Source of the DNA: a bacterium
GTDB taxonomy: Bacteria; Zhuqueibacterota; Zhuqueibacteria; Residuimicrobiales; Krinioviventaceae
Assembly (NCBI GenBank): GCA_029561455.1
Contig: JAKQIY010000083.1
Coordinates: 1 to 64,000 of the forward strand
DNA: 64,000 nucleotides
Direction of reading: 5' to 3'
This document shows positions 34,261 to 42,751 of this stretch, one piece after another. Below the pieces are notes generated by a model, which was not told the DNA's origin, did no database searches, and worked only from the letters and a program-made list of their open reading frames with translations. The position numbers and the translations under genes are program-made. How positions within the stretch are numbered: position 1 is the stretch's first letter; each line of letters begins with the position of its first letter.

Positions 34261-34433
34261 GAGCAGCGTCCGGCTATTGACGGAAGGCAAAGTATTGGAT
34301 ATCTCCCAAGTGACATTTAAAATGCGCTGAAATCCTGATGTCGCCGACCCGGAGTCAGCGCCGGAAACAGGTGAATTGCCGGTTACAGTTGTTTCCTGAC
34401 CGATATTGCTGTTTGGCGCGGCCTGGACATTGG
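34261..34433 (+). pseudogene. Decayed fragment of an ApnL-type lactonase gene (C-terminal part)
   Basis: This 173-nt stretch aligns without gaps to apnL positions 31662-31834; by hand count 134 of 173 bases match. Read in the same frame it gives SSVRLLTEGKVLDIS... against SSARQFTNGKELHIS..., then FGAAWTL against YGAAWTL, but with two in-frame TGA codons. The preserved frame with stop codons shows a dead duplicate. The flanks (34052-34260 and 34434-34560) show no further match that I can see. Confidence 0.85.
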
Positions 34434-34582
34434 TGTTTTTTTATACGAGGCCATCAATCGCTAGCCGTGATTTAGCCGAATGATATTGGGAACATAAATC
34501 GAAGGGAACGGCCAAAGCATTTCATGAAATGGTTTGAGGAAAAATTTTGATTAATTTATTATCATTTTTTAGGAGGATTATA

Positions 34583-36835
34583 GTGAAATCAACAATTGAA
34601 AATTATTCAGGTAAACAGACCTGTACAATCAATTTAATAATTAGCCTGATTATCGTTTTTTTATTAACATCCCTCGCCTGCAATAAGAACCAAGCCACTG
34701 ATCAAATTGAAATCTGGGACAGGTTCGAAGTTCAATTACAGGGACCAAATACAGGCAATCCCTTTCAAGAAGTTCAAATAACGGCATCTTTTTCAACTGA
34801 TGGAACCCGCAAGGATATCACAGGCTTTTATGATGGGGATGGGATTTACAAAATTCGGTTTATGCCCGATAAAATCGGAACCTGGTCGTATGTCACTAAA
34901 AGCAACCGTCCTGAACTGAACGGAAAGCAGGGGACGTTTCTGTGCATCCCTGCTTCGGGCAAAAATCACGGGCCTGTTCAAGTCTTTAATACCTATCATT
35001 TCCGCTATGCCGATGGCACGCCCTACCAACAAATCGGTACCACCTGTTATGCCTGGGTGCACCAGGGCGATTCGCTGGAGAATAAAACGCTTGAAACATT
35101 GAAAAATGCGCCATTCAACAAGTTGCGGATGTGTATTTTTCCGAAAGATTATACCTATAATAAAAATGAACCCCGCTATTATCCATTTAAGCGGGATAGC
35201 CTGGGAAATAACGACTTTACCCGCTTCGACCCAGCCTTCTGGCAGCATCTGGAGCGGCGTCTGGAGGATTTGCTAACTTTGGGCATCCAGGCCGATATCA
35301 TTCTGTTTCATCCCTACGATCGCTGGGGCTACGCCGTCATGCCCGACTCGGTCGATGAATTTTATCTGGAATATGTTCTGGCAAGATTATCAGCCTGGAG
35401 GCATGTCTGGTGGTCAGCAGCCAATGAATTCGATTTCATGCACAACAAATCTATGCCAGACTGGCATCGTTTTTTTGAGATTTTGTATCGCAACGACCCG
35501 TATCATCGCTTGCGCTCCATTCACAACGGTCTCATTTTTTATGACCATACGTTACCCTGGATCACCCATGCCAGCATTCAGAGCACACATTTCGACAGCG
35601 CCCTGGCCTGGCGTGAACGTTACCAAAAGCCGCTCATTTATGATGAATGCCGCTACGAGGGTGATGTTACAGAAGGTTGGGGTAACCTGACGCCACAGGA
35701 GATGAATGCCATGTTCTGGAAAAGCTTGATCAATGGCGCTTATGCTGGGCACGGCGAAACTTACAAGCATCCCCAAGATATCCTGTGGTGGTCCAAAGGG
35801 GGCGAATTGCACGGCCAGAGTCCCGCCCGTATTGCCTTTTTCAAATCAATTCAGGAACAGACGCCGGCAACGGGATTAGAGCCAATTGACCCATTTGCGG
35901 CTGGAAAATTTGGTGAACAATATATTTATTACTTTGGCGAACAGTCTCCGGTGAAATGGTCGTTTGACCTTCCACCAAATATCGGGTATCAGGTGGAGGT
36001 CATCGATACCTGGGACATGAAATGTGACACACTACACGATAAATATAGCGGGAAATTCACCATCGATCTGCCCGCGAAAAAATATATCGCGGTGCGCATT
36101 ACCAAATCTGATTTAATATTCCCGATTAAAGATCCCGATTATTTCCCCAAAGGATCGTTGTTCTATGACCAAATTGTGGTTCGGCTGACCCATCCCTATC
36201 CCAATACGCTTCGTTATACGCTTGATGGCTCGGTGCCTTCTATCAATTCGCAGCCGTACACTGGCAGTATTTTGATCAATAAAAACACGCCGCTCAGGGT
36301 GCTAAGTATCGAGGGAAATCGCATGAGCAATTTGCTGGCCATCGATTTCAAACAGTCCGGCATGCAGCCTGCGACGGAGGTAGATGGGTTGGATAACGGT
36401 CTGGAATACCGCTTATTCAAAGGCAAGTGGGAGTCGATGCCAGATTTTACCAAATTAACGCCATTGAAAAAAGGTCTGACTAATCAGATCGATCCAGGCT
36501 TGGTCGATGAAAATGAGGATTTTTTCGGTCTGGTTTTTCAAGGCTATATTCTGATTCCTGAGGATCAGGTTTACAATTTTTATGCATCATCCGATGATGG
36601 TTCATTGATTTTCATCGATGGTCAGAAAGTTGTGGATAATGATGGCGTTCATGGCGTTGTTGAGCAGAGGGGACAGATCGGACTGAAACAAGGCTATCAT
36701 GCACTCGAAGTCCGGTTTTTCGATAACTGGTACGGTCAATTTCTAAAAATTGAAATCGAGAGCCCAAAGATGGCAAGACAAGCGGTTCCATCAACGATGC
36801 TGTTTCATACAAAGCGGAATATACAACAAAAATAA
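34583..36835 (+). CDS. Multidomain lipoprotein glycosidase: DUF5060, TIM barrel, DUF5605, chitobiase-like and PA14 domains
   Basis: A 750-residue lipoprotein. The start is a GTG at 34583 because AGGAGG sits 6 nt upstream; the frame also opens at 34547. Signal with LTSLAC (Cys near 33); DUF5060 (about 40-135); catalytic TIM barrel (about 145-430) with likely acids in SAANEFDFM and YDECRYEGD; a DUF5605-like beta domain (about 440-535); a chitobiase C-terminal-like segment (TLDGSVPSIN..., about 545-605); and a PA14-like carbohydrate-binding domain (about 625-735; SSDDGSLIFIDGQKVVDND). The Asn-Glu catalytic motif differs from the two GH140-like neighbours, so the linkage cut may differ. No enzyme name can be given safely. 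Confidence 0.8.
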   Translation: MKSTIENYSGKQTCTINLIISLIIVFLLTSLACNKNQATDQIEIWDRFEVQLQGPNTGNPFQEVQITASFSTDGTRKDITGFYDGDGIYKIRFMPDKIGTWSYVTKSNRPELNGKQGTFLCIPASGKNHGPVQVFNTYHFRYADGTPYQQIGTTCYAWVHQGDSLENKTLETLKNAPFNKLRMCIFPKDYTYNKNEPRYYPFKRDSLGNNDFTRFDPAFWQHLERRLEDLLTLGIQADIILFHPYDRWGYAVMPDSVDEFYLEYVLARLSAWRHVWWSAANEFDFMHNKSMPDWHRFFEILYRNDPYHRLRSIHNGLIFYDHTLPWITHASIQSTHFDSALAWRERYQKPLIYDECRYEGDVTEGWGNLTPQEMNAMFWKSLINGAYAGHGETYKHPQDILWWSKGGELHGQSPARIAFFKSIQEQTPATGLEPIDPFAAGKFGEQYIYYFGEQSPVKWSFDLPPNIGYQVEVIDTWDMKCDTLHDKYSGKFTIDLPAKKYIAVRITKSDLIFPIKDPDYFPKGSLFYDQIVVRLTHPYPNTLRYTLDGSVPSINSQPYTGSILINKNTPLRVLSIEGNRMSNLLAIDFKQSGMQPATEVDGLDNGLEYRLFKGKWESMPDFTKLTPLKKGLTNQIDPGLVDENEDFFGLVFQGYILIPEDQVYNFYASSDDGSLIFIDGQKVVDNDGVHGVVEQRGQIGLKQGYHALEVRFFDNWYGQFLKIEIESPKMARQAVPSTMLFHTKRNIQQK

Positions 36836-36857
36836 ATCAATATAACTATTACTATGG

Positions 36858-36902
36858 ATACTACAGGTTTTTGTTGAGTTTGTTAACCAAAACCTGTAGT
36901 AT
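36858..36902 (+). terminator. Perfect 14-bp stem-loop after the multidomain glycosidase
   Basis: ATACTACAGGTTTT (36858-36871) pairs perfectly with AAAACCTGTAGTAT (36889-36902), 17-nt loop, beginning 23 bp after the stop codon. No T-run follows. A terminator or 3'-end stabiliser is likely; an operator for the next gene is a lesser possibility. Confidence 0.5.
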
Positions 36903-37101
36903 AAATGGCATACCAGTATTTATAATGTAGTCTGTGACAGGAAAATATTAATAATTTAAATAACCAATTGGTAAGTAAAAGAGTTGAAAATGATCAAGTA
37001 AGAGTTATATAGTAGCGGATAATGTATAAAGCTCGTTACAGATTAGCAACGGTATCGTTTTTTATAGAATTAAAAATCAATAACTAACGAGAAGAATTAA
37101 A

Positions 37102-37797
37102 ATGAAAAAAAATGTTCTGATTTTATTGACATTAACTTGTATGGGGTGCTCAAAAAAAGACCCATCACTGGTTGCCTGGTGGAATTTCGATTCAGTAAAC
37201 AGTGGAATTGTTAAAGATATGTCCGGCAACGGATTGGATGCGGTTAGCCGGAATGCAACATTTGGAAAAGGCAAAAGTGGCCAGGCCTTCTATGGAGACG
37301 GCAAAGGGTATCTTGAAGTCAAATATACGCCTGCTATGAATGATTTTAAAAACGGGATAACTCTATCTGTATGGATTTTCCGGGACAGAAATTCAAACAA
37401 GGTATACAATTGCGTGGTTACCCGTGAAGTACGCGACACCTGGTCGGAGTACTTTGACATTGCTGTGGTTAACAACAAACCTTTATTTGCCATTGATGCC
37501 GATGGCGCAAATTACCAGCAAGCCGAAGGCCCCGACTCTATTCCGCTCAATAAGTGGATCCACCTTACAGGTACGTTCGATAACAAAACCATGCGGTTGT
37601 ACATCAATGGAAAAGAATCTGCAACCCTGCCCTATGAGAAACCATTTACCTTCTCTGATAAAAATCCCCTAATCATCGGAAGCAATACTAATGACCAGGG
37701 TAAAATAATGCACGACTTTTTCTATGGTTATATTGACGATTTAAAGATCTTTAATCGTTCGCTGTCTGCTGAAGAAATAATGGAATTGGCAAAGTAA
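37102..37797 (+). CDS. LamG-domain lipoprotein
   Basis: A 231-residue exported protein. The short signal MKKNVLILLTLTCMGCSKK has a possible lipidation Cys at 15 or 18. The rest is one LamG/concanavalin-like beta-sandwich: LVAWWNFD, GNGLDAVSRN, GKGYLEVKYTPAM, TLSVWIFRD, WIHLTGTFDNKTMRLYINGKE and GYIDDLKIFNRSLSAEEI are all standard positions. Such lone LamG lipoproteins near glycosidases usually bind glycan. It lies between the two apnL relics and is preceded by GAGAAG. Confidence 0.85.
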   Translation: MKKNVLILLTLTCMGCSKKDPSLVAWWNFDSVNSGIVKDMSGNGLDAVSRNATFGKGKSGQAFYGDGKGYLEVKYTPAMNDFKNGITLSVWIFRDRNSNKVYNCVVTREVRDTWSEYFDIAVVNNKPLFAIDADGANYQQAEGPDSIPLNKWIHLTGTFDNKTMRLYINGKESATLPYEKPFTFSDKNPLIIGSNTNDQGKIMHDFFYGYIDDLKIFNRSLSAEEIMELAK

Positions 37798-37885
37798 TTT
37801 TCGCAAACAGAAATTATTCGCCGTCATGAAAGCAACCCGCTTATCACTGAAACGCCTTGCATAATTTCAATTCCACAGTAATAGA

Positions 37886-38023
37886 TTTGAAACCGTAGAG
37901 CCGTGCAAATTGGGTGATGCCTCGTACAAATCCTGGTGCACCTATCCTGAGTATCCCATTCCGGTTCAAATGCAAGCCGGTCAGATAGGAAAGTAAATTT
38001 TAGAGCTATCTATACAAGGCAAT
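37886..38023 (+). pseudogene. Decayed fragment of an ApnL-type gene (middle part)
   Basis: Aligned without gaps to apnL 30949-31083, the same reading frame gives FETVEPCKLGDASYKSWCT... against FETEDQRNWIDASYKTYCT..., later PIPV against PFPV and SIQG against KIQG. By hand about 20 of 45 residues match and one in-frame TAA interrupts it. It is more diverged than the relic at 34261, so it probably derives from a different ApnL-family gene. No similarity was seen in 37798-37885. Confidence 0.72.
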
Positions 38024-38459
38024 GCTCTGGTGTATACCGAGACTACCACTGGTTTTATTATCTCTATGCGCTGGGGCTTGTGTGGATTTTTAATATGATT
38101 AAAAGAAATCATTATTTTAATTATAAGGATCAATTTTCCCCTCAAAATCTTCATTTCAAACCCGGCAAACTTGCGATTATAAACTAGAAACTCTATATAA
38201 AATACAGCCGAAAACTTAAAATCTTCTTGTTTTTTTCCATAAAATTCACTTACTTGAGTAGCTTTAATTTTTTATATACATGGGTTTTGGCGGGTTCTTT
38301 TTAATATTATAAAGTTCTAGAATTTGTTGGTCTTGACAGGCGGCGGTTGTTATTTTTTAATTCATTATTAACGCTGGATTATTGTATCCAGTGGAAAAGA
38401 ATGCTAATAGATATCAAGTTGTTAATTCTTTTAAATTGGGACATTAAAATTTTTATTGT
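38024..38459. other. Intergenic region
   Basis: About 435 bp of AT-rich, apparently non-coding sequence between the apnL relic and the unrecognised gene cluster. I see no hairpin of note or clear promoter. It may contain further, unrecognisable gene debris. Confidence 0.5.
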
Positions 38460-39512
38460 ATGATTAAACCCAGAAAAATTGAACTTGTTATAATTGTTAT
38501 TCTAATTATATCAATATTTCTGGTCTATCTTGATCGTTATTTGGATTTAGGTATATACCCTTATCAAAAAGGACATACTGTAACCGAAGAAATAAAAAAA
38601 AATGATCAAAAGATAGACCTGGTTACTCTTACTTGTATACCATTAGATGCCCAACTTGTAACGAATGCTGCTGAATATGTTCAACAGGTTGAAAAGTTAT
38701 TAAAGAAATGGGATAAAAAAGTAAACAAATGTCGTTTTGAGGAAATCATATGGGAGCAAACCAAGGCAACGGCAGAACAATTCAAAAATTTTAAGATGCA
38801 GCAGGGATACCAGTTAATGCAAAAATCAATAAAACATTTTTCATCCGAAAATAATATTAGAAAAATGACCCCATTACCCGATATTGATTTTAATGAATTA
38901 CTGGGAATTCTAGATCACCTCCAGATAGAAGAAAGTTATGTACTCGATTATGTTTATTATCTTGACTCAATAGCCGGCATTCCTATTGTTTATGCCAGGC
39001 AAACAGAAGCCAAGCCAATCGATTGCCTGAATAATTTCCCCAACTGGAGAAATTATTTAATTGACGACCATATTAGAGAATCTCTGAATCGGCATTTTAT
39101 AAATCACATCAGGCTTGATGACTCCCCGACAAGTTATTTTCAACTTGCTGTGTTGGCATTGTATTGCAACCGGTTTTTCTTATACTGGCATTCTGCTAAT
39201 CGCGATGAAACTATTCTGGCCAACAATCAGGATATTTTACAAATTATGCAATCCATTATTGTGCAAATTGAATGTCTAGTGGATTCTACTGCTTACAACA
39301 AATTAACAGAGTTGCAATCCGAGCTGCAACAAATAAATATAACCCCTTATGTTGTAATGAATAAAGACATTGTGCAAACTGTATTTTACTATTTTACATA
39401 CTCGGGTGGTGTATATAAAGTCGTTTGGCATGTCTCACGAGAGTTTCCTCATATAGAAATAAACTTGACAAGACAAAAAATTATTAATTATAATAAAGAG
39501 GTACAGTTTTGA
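38460..39512 (+). CDS. Hypothetical membrane-anchored protein
   Basis: A 350-residue protein with one N-terminal hydrophobic helix (about 8-25, IELVIIVILIISIFLVYL) and a long soluble part rich in predicted helix (about 45-340), probably outside the cytoplasm. No family recognised. It contains aromatic- and Asp-rich stretches (HLQIEESYVLDYVYYLDS) but no catalytic motif. It is AT-richer than the glycosidase genes and begins a run of four unrecognised genes in one direction. The ribosome-binding site is weak. Confidence 0.6.
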   Translation: MIKPRKIELVIIVILIISIFLVYLDRYLDLGIYPYQKGHTVTEEIKKNDQKIDLVTLTCIPLDAQLVTNAAEYVQQVEKLLKKWDKKVNKCRFEEIIWEQTKATAEQFKNFKMQQGYQLMQKSIKHFSSENNIRKMTPLPDIDFNELLGILDHLQIEESYVLDYVYYLDSIAGIPIVYARQTEAKPIDCLNNFPNWRNYLIDDHIRESLNRHFINHIRLDDSPTSYFQLAVLALYCNRFFLYWHSANRDETILANNQDILQIMQSIIVQIECLVDSTAYNKLTELQSELQQINITPYVVMNKDIVQTVFYYFTYSGGVYKVVWHVSREFPHIEINLTRQKIINYNKEVQF

Positions 39513-39648
39513 ATTTTTCAATAAATTTATGTATATCAGAACAATGAGAACCCCCAAAAGATATTTAGCGCGGCAGACAATAGACACTAATAACTTTACT
39601 GATAATTATGATATCTTCAAAACACATATTAAATAAAGGAAATGAAAA

Positions 39649-40467
39649 ATGAACCTGAAAAAATTCAATACAATACTTGTATCAATAGGGCTTGTTTTGT
39701 TAATTATTATTTTATCAATTGGACTTTATACAATTATTAAGGATAATTTCCCAAAAGACGAAAAGGACCAGATGCTTTCAGAAACACAAATTAATAAACT
39801 GCTGGAAGAAGATAAGCGTATACAATTAATAGACTTTAATACAATCGATCTGTTAGATTCTCTGCATCAAATCTATATTATCCCGGTATACCAAAAATCA
39901 TTACAATCGCCGGAAGAAATTGAAACAAGTAAATATTTAACAATGGAGTTCGCAGATATTCCTGCAACTTATCAAAGAAATTATATACCATCACTCAATA
40001 CAAATAACTTTTATTATGCGAATGATAATATGAACAACTTGATTATTTATTACATGAAAAAAAATATTTCATACCCCTTATTTGAAAAAAGAATCAGTAT
40101 AATAGACTTTGTACCATATAAAGTAGAGAAAAATCACTATTTATTTATCATTGTGTGTGATAAAGATACAAATGAGGATGGTGTATTAAATAATGATGAT
40201 TTGTTATCATTATTTTCATTCAATATTCTTACTAAAGAAATGAAAAGGATTAATAAAGAAGCTGAATTCATTGAAAGTTCAAACTACCTGGAATTAACAA
40301 ATAAGATAATTCTTAAAGTCGGTATTGATAGAAACAAAAACAATAAATTTGATAAACAATTTGAGCCATTAATATTCAAACAATTTGATATAATTACAAA
40401 CGAATACAGCCTATTAATTGATGAAGAAACAATCAACAAGTTGCAGAAAATATTGGATGGAAAGTAA
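39649..40467 (+). CDS. Hypothetical membrane-anchored protein with two EF-hand-like calcium loops
   Basis: A 272-residue protein: N-terminal transmembrane helix (about 9-31) and a soluble domain. Two Asp-rich loops, DKDTNEDGVLNNDD (171-184) and DRNKNNKFD (227-235), have the DxDxDG-like spacing of calcium sites and are set in beta-strand surroundings (LFIIVC and ILKVGI before them). AAGGA precedes the start ATG. It follows the previous unrecognised gene by 136 bp and precedes the next by 29 bp. Function unknown; calcium binding is inferred. Confidence 0.65.
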   Translation: MNLKKFNTILVSIGLVLLIIILSIGLYTIIKDNFPKDEKDQMLSETQINKLLEEDKRIQLIDFNTIDLLDSLHQIYIIPVYQKSLQSPEEIETSKYLTMEFADIPATYQRNYIPSLNTNNFYYANDNMNNLIIYYMKKNISYPLFEKRISIIDFVPYKVEKNHYLFIIVCDKDTNEDGVLNNDDLLSLFSFNILTKEMKRINKEAEFIESSNYLELTNKIILKVGIDRNKNNKFDKQFEPLIFKQFDIITNEYSLLIDEETINKLQKILDGK

Positions 40468-40496
40468 ACTCAAATTCTATTTGCAGGAACAACACT

Positions 40497-41669
40497 ATGA
40501 AACTAAAATATCTGCTCATCTTCTTACTCTTGTCGTCAATGACGCTATTTGCCCAGGAAAATAATGAATTGGAAAAACAATTCACCAAACGCTCTTTTAA
40601 CTGGGAAGATATTTCGTATAACTGCTCTTATTTAATTGCCAAATATTTCAACGAGGATAAACAGGATTCTGTCCAGATAATTTTGGATTACTGGAAGAGC
40701 AAACAGGTTGACAAGTATAGCGAACCCACTATGCGCTTTTCGATTCTGTATGCAATTTATCAGGGGAATTTTAACGAGTCCATTTATTTGAAAGATATTA
40801 TTAATTACCTGATTCAATACAGGTATCTGCTGGAATTAAATAATTATAATGAAGATTGGGGACGTTCTTATTTAAATAACAATTTGGCATTTATCAGGGT
40901 GCCATATTTACATAAAGATTTCAATATGCTCACCAGCACCCTGGCAACCCAGTTAAAAATAGAAACTGCGGCAAACAGTTTGGAAAATTTGTTATGCAGC
41001 TTTTATGCCGATGATTTTGAAGGTTTTTATAATAACCTGGTTCGGGATGAATATAAGGAAACAAATTTACAGCGATATTATCTGGACTATGTTAATCAAT
41101 TAAAACGAGAGCCAAGCAGTGGAATGTCACTCTTTACTTCACTATGGACGCCCACCGGAAAAGCTAAGGTGCTAGGCCCGCACCCTGAACTTGGTCTTGC
41201 AATTGAAATTAATGATCCGGAATATTTTTGGGGGTTAACTTTGGCTATTCGATTTTTAAAAACCAAAGATAAATATTCCGTTTATCATGAAAACAAAATA
41301 CATACTACCAATTATTATTTGGGTGGTTTTATCGGAATAGAGGGAGGTTATAAATTGCTTAACTATAAAAGAACCTCTTCATGTATCCTCTTTGGGTTAG
41401 GATACGATGGCTTTGATGTTATGGAAGAAACGGAAGATCATAGTTCTAAAACTATAAACTCTTTAAATTTAAACGCCGGCATAGGCTATCACATTTATCT
41501 TGACAGGTATTTATCAAAATATATAGGTTTTCAATTCAGGTATAATTTAATTAACTATTACACCAATGGAGGTACAGACCTGTCCGGTAATAGTGTTACA
41601 TTACGAGTGAGTTATAGTTTTGAGATGGATGATGGCAGGATTAGATTATTAAAAAATTTGAATCAATAA
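40497..41669 (+). CDS. Hypothetical secreted or outer-membrane protein
   Basis: A 390-residue exported protein with a clear signal peptide (MKLKYLLIFLLLSSMTLFAQ). The N-terminal ~190 residues are helical; from about 235 on, alternating hydrophobic strands with Gly turns (GGFIGIEGGYKL, CILFGLGYDGF, LNLNAGIGYHIYL, YIGFQFRYNLI, VTLRVSYSFEM) look like outer-membrane beta-strands. No family recognised. AGGAA is its ribosome-binding site, and it lies 29 bp after the calcium-loop protein, probably cotranscribed. Confidence 0.65.
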   Translation: MKLKYLLIFLLLSSMTLFAQENNELEKQFTKRSFNWEDISYNCSYLIAKYFNEDKQDSVQIILDYWKSKQVDKYSEPTMRFSILYAIYQGNFNESIYLKDIINYLIQYRYLLELNNYNEDWGRSYLNNNLAFIRVPYLHKDFNMLTSTLATQLKIETAANSLENLLCSFYADDFEGFYNNLVRDEYKETNLQRYYLDYVNQLKREPSSGMSLFTSLWTPTGKAKVLGPHPELGLAIEINDPEYFWGLTLAIRFLKTKDKYSVYHENKIHTTNYYLGGFIGIEGGYKLLNYKRTSSCILFGLGYDGFDVMEETEDHSSKTINSLNLNAGIGYHIYLDRYLSKYIGFQFRYNLINYYTNGGTDLSGNSVTLRVSYSFEMDDGRIRLLKNLNQ

Positions 41670-41720
41670 CCGGTTATATAACAAACCAGAGCGTCGGAGC
41701 CGGATTAGGAGAATTTGGTA

Positions 41721-42584
41721 ATGAAAAAATGCTTGTCAATCTTGAGTTATTGTCTACTTTTAGTGGTCATGTTAAATTGTGCTACGACCCAAGTTCCCAA
41801 ATTAAAAAGCAAGCAGGATTGTAGTACCAGTCTGGAAGGATTTTTCCATAGCGCAAATGCATGGCAAAAGAAAATACCGGCATTAATTGTGAAAGAGAAT
41901 CCGGACATTATTTTATATGGCAAGATTCTTTCAATTGGAAATGACGGTATAATATATGATCCTGATAAAGAAAGCCCCTTTTATGATCCGGAGGAAAAAT
42001 TTTTTCCTTTTACCGAAATTGAAATGTTAATTAACGAAAAAGGGGAACTTGTTTATGGACAAATTCCTAAAATTTACTCAAAATCATGGTCAATGTTTTT
42101 TCACATTGTGTCTATGGAAAAGCCAGAACAGAAACCAATGGTCATGGAATTTGAACAAAATCATAAATTTAGTTTTTGCTTGCCTGAAGGGAATTATTTA
42201 GTAAAACAAATACTCTTTATGGATAAAAATGGCAATATTGACATTGGTAAGGATTTTCCCGGTTTAGTTTTTAAAGTAAACGCAAATCAAGCAAATTATT
42301 TAGGAGATATTTATTTAGATATTGATGATGAAAATAAAGATAAATACATAATCGTCCCCTATATAATGGGCAGGCGAAATTCAGCATTTCCAATATATCC
42401 AATCAGTAGTGGTGTATTTTCAGCAGCACTTGAAGGCGCAATAGTTGGCATCATAGAGTCTGTTATATATAAATCAAAAGGAGCAATTGGTGCACATTTG
42501 ATTGTTATAAAACAAGAAAGTAATTACGTTCCCGAACTCAACATGCCGGTAAACAATTGTCAAATATATGTTGATATGCCGTGA
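41721..42584 (+). CDS. Hypothetical lipoprotein
   Basis: A 287-residue protein with a lipoprotein signal (MKKCLSILSYCLLLVVMLNC, Cys near 20). The ATG at 41721 is chosen because AGGAG stands 9 nt upstream; a TTG at 41715 is also in frame. The body is beta-rich (FSFCLPEGNYLVKQILFMDKNG..., NYLGDIYLDIDDENKDKYIIVP), which resembles small surface lipoproteins with a fibronectin-like fold, but no family is recognised. It is the last of four unrecognised genes here. Confidence 0.65.
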   Translation: MKKCLSILSYCLLLVVMLNCATTQVPKLKSKQDCSTSLEGFFHSANAWQKKIPALIVKENPDIILYGKILSIGNDGIIYDPDKESPFYDPEEKFFPFTEIEMLINEKGELVYGQIPKIYSKSWSMFFHIVSMEKPEQKPMVMEFEQNHKFSFCLPEGNYLVKQILFMDKNGNIDIGKDFPGLVFKVNANQANYLGDIYLDIDDENKDKYIIVPYIMGRRNSAFPIYPISSGVFSAALEGAIVGIIESVIYKSKGAIGAHLIVIKQESNYVPELNMPVNNCQIYVDMP

Positions 42585-42751
42585 AATATGTTTATTGTGT
42601 TTGGCATTTTCTATCTAGTCATTGCTTTGCACGAGAGAGCATATTCATTAAAAAACTGTTATACAACCTTTTTTTAACTGTCCTCATTAGAACAAATGAT
42701 CCTTATCTACGTTTTAATAAAGGAATATAAAGTATTGGCAAAGGTATTAAA

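Noticed and set aside
38041-38085. Further apnL debris (shared tctatgcgctgg)
   Set aside because: The 12-base match to apnL is out of order relative to the adjacent relic and too short to distinguish from chance.
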